This document shows, one piece after another, positions 27,501-37,200 of a DNA stretch of 64,000 nucleotides (the stretch's first letter is position 1; each line of letters begins with the position of its first letter). The notes below the pieces were generated by a model that ran no database searches, was not told the origin of the DNA, and saw only the letters and a list, made by a program, of their open reading frames with translations. Position numbers and translations under genes: made by a program. The stretch comes from Paramoeba atlantica. Its lineage: Eukaryota > Discosea. Location: positions 1 to 64,000 of the forward strand of contig CDRNVI010000047.1 in assembly GCA_977017575.1 (NCBI GenBank), given 5' to 3'.

Positions 27501-28758
27501 ACACACACACACACACACAACACTGAAGGCATTACCCTTCAGTTGAGAAACTGTTCAAGCTTCACTAAATATATGCTCCTAAAACTAGAACTAATAGAAT
27601 TTGATTCCCACACCATCGTGCGCCCTATTGGTAGATATATTTTTCCATTACTTTCGTTTTGAGTACACCCCTGAGTTTACAGGTTGGATGTTCGGAAATG
27701 TTTCTTTTCGCTTTGTTCAAATTCTGCGTTAGCAAGCAAAGACGCGGTGTCTAGTAACTTACCTTTTCTCTTACGCCGCATCCGACGCTCCTCACGGGTT
27801 GGGTTCGTGGTTTTCTTTTCTATTGTTTTAAGGCACGCTATCCACTCATATTCGGAGTGGGCCGATTCATTTCCTCGGTTCAGGTTTTTTCTTCGTTTAG
27901 AAATAGGTTCCGAACTAACGAGCTTTTTACTTAAGGTATCCGCTTCTTCATTCCATTTATTCCCACAATGGCCTCGGACCTTAATAAAGGTGATGGTTCT
28001 CCCCTGACAATGCGCTGATCGAATAAAACTATCCAGAAAACTAAGCAGATCGGAATTCGAGCCTTCAAAACCAACCAGTCGATCTTTCCTTCGGCGCATA
28101 TTTACAAAATTCCACACATAATACGAATCTGTGTGTACAACAACATTTTCAACTTCTTTTAGTTTACTCAAACCAAATAGGGCAGCGTGAATTTCGGCTC
28201 TTTCAGGAGATTTGGTTTCCAGGTAGGATAGGGAGGACGAAAAACTTTCATGCTTCTCTGCTTTTACTATTACACATCCAACTGCTACCTTTACCCTTGT
28301 GTCCGTATCATCGGAGATAGAAGCATCCACGTACGCATGCATTTCCTCTGGTTTTACAGGAAAAGGGGTTTCCCCTTCTTCGATAAATTGTAATTTATTA
28401 CACACTGTTTCTTTTAAAGCATTTTTATATGCTAGTTTCCATTTAGGACTTTTGTAGCCAATATAAGACTCTGAGGGCTCGAGTCTCTCTGAGAGGTTTT
28501 CAATTAATTTGGCCCAGTTTGCGCGATCAGAGGCATATACAAGCATTTCTTCCATCTCAATCCCAAGGTCTTGTGCGCATGCTTCGGAAGGCGATGGAAA
28601 TCTCGCCTTTTCCCGGGAGCCCCATCCTACTAAAGAGCGGTAGATCTCAGAGTGCCTAATTTGGTGACCCACAAGGCGCGCCCGATTAATACGATGTATT
28701 GTATTGAAATGTAGCGTGTTGTGGTACAGAGATTCAATAGGATAACAATGCCCATTCT
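27501..28758 (-). pseudogene. 3' end of APE element E2 (RNase H and (GT)n tail)
   Basis: Minus-strand ORF ending at 27677, matching E1 almost exactly from NGHCYPIESLYHN through RNase H (AYVDASI, RAEIHAA, HTDSYY, NEEADTLS) to HFRTSNL and stop. 3' UTR 27520-27676, tail as (AC)n at 27501-27519 on the plus strand. The upstream end is cut at TGCCCATTCT (28749-28758) by element A; E2 resumes at 32842 and again at 52129. Confidence 0.92.
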
Positions 28759-28763
28759 GTACA

Positions 28764-28779
28764 TTTCTGTACCTTGTTG
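28764..28779 (+). other. Partial spliced leader at 5' end of A copy 1
   Basis: TTTCTGTACC plus TTGTTG, the 3' 16 nt of the SL. The bases before it (GTACA) look like SL with one G lost. The leader then reads ACTTTTTCTTTACTAC to the ATG at 28812. Confidence 0.7.
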
Positions 28780-28811
28780 ACTTTTTCTTTACTACTACTT
28801 TAACCTCTTTT

Positions 28812-31800
28812 ATGTCAGTTCCTTCCTCGCGGGCGGCGCAACGTACGCCGTCGGAGAATCGGCAGACCACTGCAACTGTTAGGAGCACTGGCGTACAGGA
28901 GAACAACTTGAACTTCACCGAAGAAGCGAATAGACATGAGATTGGTTCATGGGACCAGTTCAAAGCCAACGACAAACTCATTAAAGCAACCAGCAACTAC
29001 GACGAACTCAAGTACACGACCTCCATTCCACAACATATACCCCAGCACTGGGCAGAGAAATCAGAGAAAGCCGCTCTCAGCATCGAGAAAAATCCAACCG
29101 CAGATACCGGCCAACACAAAGAGTACGGCGAAGAGGATACTTTCGCGAGTGTTCAAAGAAACAAAAGCTCAGATCAAGCTCTATCAGACCCCTCCGCATT
29201 TAAAATAAAGATCAGAAAAGAAAATACCACACATAAAAACAAAAAGCAAATTCCAAAGAAAGTCAAAGTTATACTTCGCACTACCAACTCACCAGCTCAT
29301 CAGCAAGCGAAGCATGCAGAAGCAGACATGTCACAGGACGAGCAAGACTCAAGTGACTCATGCACAAGTGGACCAGACATCTCGGACGACGACATGCTGA
29401 CTTTGACCGATCTCGCAGCAAGCACATTAAAGACCCCCGATCAGGTCGTGAAAATTATAAGCCAATGGGGAAAAGGATCTACCTGCGAAGTGCATTGGAA
29501 ATTCAGACACTGCGATGAAGTCTTTCACTCTATCGGAGATGTTGTGTCACGCCATTCCCGGAAAGGCACAGTTAGGGTGAAGATATCCTACACACCGAAA
29601 AATGGTTCAGGTCCATCAGGATTTCTCTACCTACCCGCATCACACAAGATAAATATTTTTCGACTACGCGCAATAAAACTAAATCGTATCGCTACGCAAT
29701 CGACACAGTTAGATCTGGGCGAAGTACAAGATTATGACGCAGGCGGCGACCTAGAACCACTCCCCTCCTTCACCGAAATAGACCCGACATTCGCATCCCA
29801 CGTCGTAGCAATCTTTAGAGAGATCTTACGAGGATATCCCGCGCTGCATCTCGCATCAGAAAAAACCTCTGTCTGGCACAAATTTCTTAACGCACCACGT
29901 GATTCACTCGCTACTGTACGGCAAGCGATCCAGCGAAAGTACAGCAACCCGAAAACCAGATCAACACGCAAGGACGAGTTCCTCACCACACAAGATGAGA
30001 AAATAGAACGTGAGGCCGACCAACGCTCAATACGTTCCGCGCTACGGACAGCTAGAGCTAGAAACTTGATCAAAGCCACCCGCATCCTCGACAACATATA
30101 TCTAGACACGAATCTCAGCATTGACGAAAAGGTAGCAAAGCTTAAGGATCTACACCCGGAGGGAGAACGTCCTAGTCTCACGTCAGCCCAATATCCACGA
30201 ACCGGGATTATCGAAAAACACGAACTCCGAGCAGCAATTGAAAAGTTGGCCCCGGGAGCCTCCCCAGGCCCAACAGGTTTGAGCGAGGCTATGTTGCGTC
30301 TACTAGCAGATGACGAAGAATCTAGCACGGCTCTGTGTCATATGCTGCGAGACATGGTAAACGGAGACATCGCACCGTCGGTACGCGAAAGATTGACTCG
30401 ATGCCGGCTCATGGCAATCAACAAACCAGAAAATGGAATAAGACCAATCGCAATCGGAGAAACTCTGCTAAAGATATGTGGGTCTATTCTATTAAACCGA
30501 AACGAAGAAAAACTCAAGAAATTCTTTGAGCCTGAGCAACGAGGAATTCTGCAAAAGAACGCCTGCGAAGGTATTGTCCACGAACTCATCGATGAATACG
30601 ACAAGGGGCACGCCATTCTAACAGTTGACTACAAAAACGCATACAACACCCCTTCCCGTCAAGCAATATCTGAGGCACTAACTCACAACAACATCTTTAA
30701 ACCATTTATGCGCATCTTCAATTTGGAATACGGAGAGCCTTCTGACCTACTTTTCTTCACCAACAACACACTCCATACAATAGTGAAAAGTTCCTCCGGA
30801 GTTCGGCAAGGCTCTGCCCTCTCGTCTCTATATTTTTGCGCCCTCATTCAAAACTCACTCAAAGAAATCGCGGAATCGTTCCCAGACGTTACAGTGCGCG
30901 CTTACATGGACGACATAACGCTATCATCAACTAATCCCATATCCCTCCAAACGGCTTTCCTTCATTTACACGAGTCTTCAAAACTACTCGGTCTACATGT
31001 GAATTACAGCAAATGTGAATGGTTTCAGAAAGTGGATACCCCCTGTGCTCCTCAAATCCTGCAAACCATGGGAGTGGGACATCCTCAGACAGCAGTAAAA
31101 ATCTTAGGCGCATACATCGGTCAGGATAGAATGGTAAATGAATGCTTATTAAAGAAGTTCGACAAACATAAGTGCCTCTTCCGTCGCTTACGACTAATGG
31201 GACCAAGCAACCTCTCCTTAGCAATTCTGAATCGCTGCACGATCCCCCGTCAGGACTACCATCTACGAGTCCACAAACCTGACGCCACTCTCGAACTAGC
31301 ACAACGCTTTGATGCAGAGGTTACGAGTATCATTGAACTTTGGTTTAATTCGACGGGCCCATCTACAACTCTAACAACTCTACCACAGTATCTTGGGGGA
31401 CTCGGGCTCAAGCCGTCATGCTTGAAACAAAAGTACTTTTTCCTTGCCTCTCGCAAGGCCATTGAAGAGCAATCAAAATCCTACAACGCTCCGGTGGTCA
31501 CTGCGGGATCCAAGCGAATCAGAACCAAAAGCGAACACGCCAACCTGACAAACGATACATCCAAGCGAATGGCCATGAAAGCGATCCGAGCCGAGCAAAA
31601 ACGCACTGCGACCGAGCTCAAAAAGGATAAACGCCTCAGCGAACTGATGGAACGAGGATCATCATCTTTTCAACATCTACATTCAACCAGCAATTACATA
31701 AATCCATATCTCTTCCGATTTTGTATAATGATGCGCCTAGGAATCGTGCCCAACAATATGCCAAAAACAGTCGTGTGCCCAGGATGCCTGTCAGAACATA

Positions 31801-32417
31801 CGTCCGACACGATATTTCAACATATACCTGGATGCACGCAATGCTGTGGAATCAATGCGACAAAGAAACACACAAGATTAGTTCGTTTCTTAGGAGAACT
31901 GTGTGCCAAAGCAGGGTTAGCTCACGTTGTAGAGCCAAGAGTACATTCATCATTCTTCTGCACTAAATGTAAGGCAACAGTCTCTGACGAGCTCTCCGAA
32001 AATCACCCATGCAGAGCCAGGTGCATACGCTCCGGTCCCGACCTAGGCATTATGTGGTCTCATGCAGGAGAAATTCTCTACGACGTCACCGTTGTTCACA
32101 GTTGTGCCCCTAGCTACACCAAGTCCTCCACAGAACAGTTAATGCAGAATGCTCTTGACCGTAAACACAAGAAATACGTCCTGCAAGGAGGAATTCCAGA
32201 AGAAAGTTTCAGCTGCTTGGCAATGACCGAATTAGGGCAGCTACACAAAAACACGAAAACCCTTTTGTCTCTATTGGCCCAACGATCACAACAAGACGTT
32301 AAAGTCGTGAAAGAAGCCTTCCAGCTCGAGATTGAGAAGATGAATGCATATACCATTGCAACGCAACTTCGAAAGTACGTTCCATCAGCACAATGGCTTG
32401 GCGGACTAAATCATTGA
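28812..32417 (+). CDS. LsmAD-RT-RLE polyprotein of retrotransposon A
   Basis: 1201 residues, uninterrupted. Residues 41-117: LsmAD-like segment (IGSWDQFKAND, SNYDELKYTTSIP, IEKN, GQHKEYGEED, SVQRN). Residues about 120-195 are basic then acidic/Ser-rich. Residues 196-290: shared pre-RT domain (TPDQVVKIISQWG ... GTVRVKISY ... GPSGFLYLP ... INIFRLRAI). RT: LAPGASPGPTGLSEA near 480, motif A LTVDYKNAYNTPSR near 603, GVRQGSALSSLYF near 663, active site AYMDDITLSS near 697. RLE: CPGCLSEHTS ... HIPGC-x2-C, KKHTR near 990; CTKC ... H-x-C near 1050; RSGPDLGIMW and LYDVTVVHS near 1075-1095. No C2H2 finger. All catalytic motifs are present. Confidence 0.92.
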   Translation: MSVPSSRAAQRTPSENRQTTATVRSTGVQENNLNFTEEANRHEIGSWDQFKANDKLIKATSNYDELKYTTSIPQHIPQHWAEKSEKAALSIEKNPTADTGQHKEYGEEDTFASVQRNKSSDQALSDPSAFKIKIRKENTTHKNKKQIPKKVKVILRTTNSPAHQQAKHAEADMSQDEQDSSDSCTSGPDISDDDMLTLTDLAASTLKTPDQVVKIISQWGKGSTCEVHWKFRHCDEVFHSIGDVVSRHSRKGTVRVKISYTPKNGSGPSGFLYLPASHKINIFRLRAIKLNRIATQSTQLDLGEVQDYDAGGDLEPLPSFTEIDPTFASHVVAIFREILRGYPALHLASEKTSVWHKFLNAPRDSLATVRQAIQRKYSNPKTRSTRKDEFLTTQDEKIEREADQRSIRSALRTARARNLIKATRILDNIYLDTNLSIDEKVAKLKDLHPEGERPSLTSAQYPRTGIIEKHELRAAIEKLAPGASPGPTGLSEAMLRLLADDEESSTALCHMLRDMVNGDIAPSVRERLTRCRLMAINKPENGIRPIAIGETLLKICGSILLNRNEEKLKKFFEPEQRGILQKNACEGIVHELIDEYDKGHAILTVDYKNAYNTPSRQAISEALTHNNIFKPFMRIFNLEYGEPSDLLFFTNNTLHTIVKSSSGVRQGSALSSLYFCALIQNSLKEIAESFPDVTVRAYMDDITLSSTNPISLQTAFLHLHESSKLLGLHVNYSKCEWFQKVDTPCAPQILQTMGVGHPQTAVKILGAYIGQDRMVNECLLKKFDKHKCLFRRLRLMGPSNLSLAILNRCTIPRQDYHLRVHKPDATLELAQRFDAEVTSIIELWFNSTGPSTTLTTLPQYLGGLGLKPSCLKQKYFFLASRKAIEEQSKSYNAPVVTAGSKRIRTKSEHANLTNDTSKRMAMKAIRAEQKRTATELKKDKRLSELMERGSSSFQHLHSTSNYINPYLFRFCIMMRLGIVPNNMPKTVVCPGCLSEHTSDTIFQHIPGCTQCCGINATKKHTRLVRFLGELCAKAGLAHVVEPRVHSSFFCTKCKATVSDELSENHPCRARCIRSGPDLGIMWSHAGEILYDVTVVHSCAPSYTKSSTEQLMQNALDRKHKKYVLQGGIPEESFSCLAMTELGQLHKNTKTLLSLLAQRSQQDVKVVKEAFQLEIEKMNAYTIATQLRKYVPSAQWLGGLNH

Positions 32418-32430
32418 TCGACTCTAGTAC

Positions 32431-32471
<41 letters not shown>

Positions 32472-32841
32472 CAGTCCGCAAGTGGTCGTAGCAATGCTCT
32501 ACTTGTTATTATTATTATTCTCATTTTATCCTAACACAAAGCTCGCTGCGACAACACTACCCACGCGACTCCATCCACTTTTCCTTCTCGTACCGCCTCT
32601 CTTCAACCTTCTCCTGATTGAAAATATGCTTTGCGAATTCCTCAAATTAAATTAAATATAATTTCATTAAAATTTTTGCCTATTGAAAATTACAATGCAT
32701 TAGGAACAATCATACACATGCCCATTTGACTAATCAAATAAATTGATTGATCTCACAGTAGTCAACGAACTTGAATTTGAGATTTTGATTCACTTTTTTT
32801 TTTATAAAGAAAATGAGTATGTTAAAAAAAAAATGAGTATG

Positions 32842-32962
32842 TGCCCATTCTCATCAACTCCTACGGCGTCACACACGATGCGCCTCATGTTGTTTACTTG
32901 TACTTCAACGTTTCTCACCTGCGATGCCGATATCACCATGGATGACGTACCGTAGTTTAGTA
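32842..32962 (-). pseudogene. Internal piece of APE element E2
   Basis: 121 bp encoding, on the minus strand, YGTSSMVISASQVRNVEV and VNNMRRIVCDAVGVDENG, which in E1 lie between the RT thumb and NGHCYPIES. Bounded by the A insertion on one side and by the E' insertion (TSD GTAGTTTAGTA at 32952-32962 and 52129-52139) on the other. Confidence 0.92.
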
Positions 32963-34223
32963 TCCAATCCAATCCAAAAGACCGACATATGTCGGTTAGA
33001 ATGTTAAATGTTTTCCCCCCGAACTTATACTCCCTCGCCTTCCAATTCAGAGTTTAGTAGTGCCTACTATTTTACTTTCACACAATACTTTTCCTTTATC
33101 TTCCTGAACTCTTCCTCAGGGTATTCCGAACCTGCTGGTGGAAACACATCTTCCGCCCAACTCTTACTATGAAGGCGCCCTCTTTCCACCAGTTTTCGCA
33201 ATCTTCCCGCACAGCGTGACTTTAGCCTCGGCGCCACGCTTGGGTGCTGGATTGGTTTTCGTCTTTCCCTTTTCCAAGGTTCTATGTTTTATCAGCTTTT
33301 CCAAGGATTTGTCGATTTGTGATGCGTTGGAATCATTACTTGTTTTTCTCTTTTTCTGCTCAGGCGGTCGAGGAACTTTTCGCGCTGCAATCAGTGCTAA
33401 CCCATCTGCCTCGTCGTTCCATTTATTTCCTGAGTGACCCTTGACTTTGCACATATATATTGAGTACAAATCATGTTTTAAGGACCGTAATTTTCCGTCT
33501 AACTGGGAGAACAAATCTCCATTTAAAACTCCCTTGTAACCAACGATTCGCCGCCGATATCGAAGATTGTGAAAGAAGTCCCATAGATAGTAAGAGTCTG
33601 TATGAAACAGACAAGCGCATGGTTTTGACGGCAGTTGGAGAAGGGCATGCTGAAAAGCTAAGATCTCTACTCGCTCAATAGTGTCTGATTCCAATGGTAT
33701 GGATATCCGTGAGGGTTCGCATCGTGGTTTTAGAACTACGATACCTATGCCACTTCGAATCTCTTTCGTATTTTTCATCGGCAGAACAGAGCCATCGGTA
33801 TAGATTTGTATGGCTTTATAGGCTGGAAAAGGCACATTTGATTCTTCAACGAACTGTAATTCTGAAGGACTTTTTCGTTTTTTAGCTTTGGCAAGAGCAG
33901 TTTTCCACTTTGCTGACCCAATTTTTTCGTATTCTATGAGCGGTTCAAGTTCACGTCGCAATTTTTCTGTCAGACGATACCAGTGTTCACGGTCTGACGC
34001 AAATACCAATGCCTCTTCCAGTGTAATGTTAAGATCCTTGAAGCAAGCCTCGCTTGGAGATAAATTGCGTGCATTCGGGCGTTGTTTCCACTGTACAAGC
34101 TCTTGAAAATCACTGGAGTGCCTCAGCATGTGCCCTACGAGCTTGGCCCTCTGAACCTTGTGTATAGTAGAAAAGCGCTCAGTTTCAAGATACAGAGAAG
34201 CATTCGGGTAGCTCATTCCGTAT
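32963..34223 (-). CDS. 3' part of APE element E': RNase H region
   Basis: Minus-strand ORF 33167-34216 and onward: the post-RT region (TIHKVQRAKLVGHMLRHS) and RNase H with IYTDGSVLP (Asp), ERVEILAF (Glu), HTDSYYLWDF (Asp), NDEADGLA (Asp), then a basic C-terminus. 3' UTR 32963-33166. E' is a second ingi-like family, clearly diverged from E, inserted into E2 with an 11-bp TSD. It is interrupted at 34224 by D1 and continues at 38724. The duplicate at 61928-63320 lacks D1. Confidence 0.9.
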
Positions 34224-37200
34224 ATGTTGAATTGTTGGTTGTTGTTTTCCTATTCTTACTTTTCATGGGGATGTTTACCCGCAGCCGGGCGAAAGACACG
34301 GGAGTAGCTCCCGTCGTGCAGCCTCTGCCGCCGTCCCGCCGAAGGAAGAAACCGCCCGAGGAACGATCTCCAGTGGCACCGCCGTCGCCAACGTCGCCGC
34401 CGCCGCCGGCATCGCCGCCACCGCCAAGCGGTAGCCGCCAAGTCACTAATGCAACCCAAACGCCGCATCCCGCCGCCATCTCACCACATTCGCGACTGAC
34501 GTCACATCCCTTGGATGAATCGGTTCACGATCCGATCGCCTCCTCTATGCCACGTTTGTCATCGCCCTTGTCACCTCCTGAGTCACTGTCCAAGCCATCG
34601 GGACTTCCTCCACCACCCGATTCGCCGTCGCCCTCCCCTGGACGAAGCGCGTCAACTCTGTCTACAGGTTTTTCTACACGGCCGTCCTCACCTCAACGAC
34701 CTCCCTCGTCACCTCTTCCGGTAACACCGCCGGACTCCCCGAAAGCGAAACAAAAAACTGCTAAGTCGGAGTGTACAGTCAAAATTAAGAGTGCCATACT
34801 CTCTTCGGATTTCTTCAACCGTCGTCACAAAAAGCTAAATCTTGTCCAACATAGCATGCCACAAGACGACAGCCCAATAATTCGCCACCCACAGGGTTGC
34901 ATCAAGATGAAAAAAAACACAGCTAGAGAAACAGCTTTCACTAAGAGTAGCAAAGAACCGACCTACGCACAAGCAGCCACCCCTCCACCGAAAGAGCCCA
35001 CTACCCTTGACGAGCTCGTGTTAAGACCATTAAATCCATCGGCGGTAGCCAGAGACAATCTCCGCAAGAAAATTATGGAACTGCAAATATCCAACCAGAG
35101 AGGCAAAGAAAACGAAACTAGCGACAAGGAAAATTCAGAACACAGTGTAAGAGCACAAGCCATCGCACTGCACATGCACGGGGGTGATTCGAATAATAAC
35201 GAGCATATCATGCGCCTTGAAAAACTATACGGGGACTCAACGCCTGCGAAGCATACATCAGATAGTCAATCAGCATCACCAACACCATCCCCAGCTCAGG
35301 TTGAATTCCATGAATGCGAGTCTCCTACGCCCAAAGACTACACTCCCCAAGGACTACCCTCGCCACCTATTCCCGTAGACATTGAAGTCTCAAACGAAAG
35401 CAGATCTTCCATCATTTATTGTGAGAAGAGCGACAACGATACATATGTGGAAAACATCCTGAGCGCGATAAAACCAGAAGTGCAATTTCCACTTACATCT
35501 AAAGAAATAATTCAATCGTGCTCGAGTATCAAAAATGGAACAAACTGCACGATCGTTTGGACTTTCGACCGGCAAACCAAACTCAACATCTCTGAAGGAA
35601 CAGTAATGAAAATAAACAGTAGGGCCGGTAAAAAGAAAGTTACAATCCAATACAAAGGCGTTCGAGGACATCGCACTGGAGATACATTTGGTGGCTTTCT
35701 TCCACCACAAGAAAACATTCGAATCTATCAAATACAGTGGCATTGCACACCGATGGGCAAAGAGGCGGGCGAGCACGAAGAGGAGGGAGAACACGGAATA
35801 AACATGGAATCAACGCTTCACTCAAGCAATTGGGGTGAGGACGATGTTGATCATCTGCCCATTCCGACCGCCAAGACAATAAGCACAGATTACATTCCGA
35901 CAGTGATTGCAATATACCGCGATATCATGCAGACCTACGAAAGCAGCGACTATCCTCTAAGAAACAAAATCTGGAATAAAGTTCTTTCTGCCATGAAATT
36001 GTCCTTAGCCGCCGTACGACAGGCCAACGGCAGACGGAGACGACGACGACCGCTGACGCGTGATTCTATGAATCCTAATGGATCTGAAGAACACGAGGAA
36101 AAAGAACGCGAAGAAAAGGAAGATCTGCGAGCCATTAAAAAGGCCACGCGTCTTGCTCTAGAAGGTTGCGTTTCAAAGGCCACAAAGGTATTGGATCGTT
36201 CGTTCAACCGCAGCACCCTCACAGTTCAAGAAACAATGCAAAAATTACGGGAATTACATCCTGAACAATCTTGCGACTTTGCGGTCCCCGACGACGCCCC
36301 CATCATAGCAGCAATCTCCATCTACGAACTTCGAAGCGCTAGCAAGCGATTGGCCAAGGGAGTCAGTCCGGGACCCACAGGTACCACTGATAGCGTTATT
36401 AGGTTGCTCATTGACGATGAACCTTGTTGCAACAGTCTGTGCCACATGATGGGAGACCTTATCAACGGGTTTCTCTCGCGCCAAGTGATGCAGCGACTGA
36501 ATAGGGCTCGTCTCGTAGCAATTGCAAAGCCAGACGGTGGAGTTCGCCCCGTAGCTATCGGCGAAATTTTCGGCAAACTGGCGGGCTTAATACTTCTTCA
36601 AAGATATGAAAAAACGCTTGAGCCGTTATTCTCACCCATGCAACAGGGAGTCTTTTCGCAAGCCGGATGCGAGAGAATTGTACACAAGTTACGCGATCGC
36701 TACCTAGATGGACATACAATATTATCAGTTGATATGAAAAATGCATTTAATACACCATCCAGAAACGAACTGGCAAAAAGCGTTTTCGCTTTTGCAACCC
36801 TAAAACCCTTCCAAAGATTCTTCGCAGCAGAATACTCGGAGCCTTCCGATCTACTCTACTACGGGTCTGATGGGAATTTGGCTGGCATTATTCCGAGTTC
36901 GGCTGGTGTGAGACAGGGCTCTGCTCTGGCAAGTCTGTATTTCTGTGTCTTCTGCCAACCCATACTCGAAACGCTCGCTTCAGAATATCCCGCAGTAGAA
37001 ATAAACGCGTACATCGACGACATTACGCTTGTTTCTCGTGACCCTTCCAATCTGGAGAAGGCGTTCTTCAGATTAAAAGACCTGTTGAAAGATAAACGAG
37101 TACTATTAGCTGAATCAAAATGCGTGTGGTATCAAGGAACTTCAGATCATGGAATCCCAATGGCCCTCCACGAACAGGGAGTCAAGACAGAGACGGAGGC

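Larger units (their letters stand above)
28759..32841 (+). mobile_element. LsmAD-RT-RLE retrotransposon A, copy 1
   Basis: 4083 bp inserted in E2 with the 10-bp duplication TGCCCATTCT (28749-28758 and 32842-32851); E2 coding sequence is continuous once it is removed. The 5' end carries a partial SL (28764-28779, preceded by an altered ACA-TTTCTG). The 3' UTR has (AC)n(AT)n near 32431-32471 and A-runs with a doubled AATGAGTATG at the end. Confidence 0.93.
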
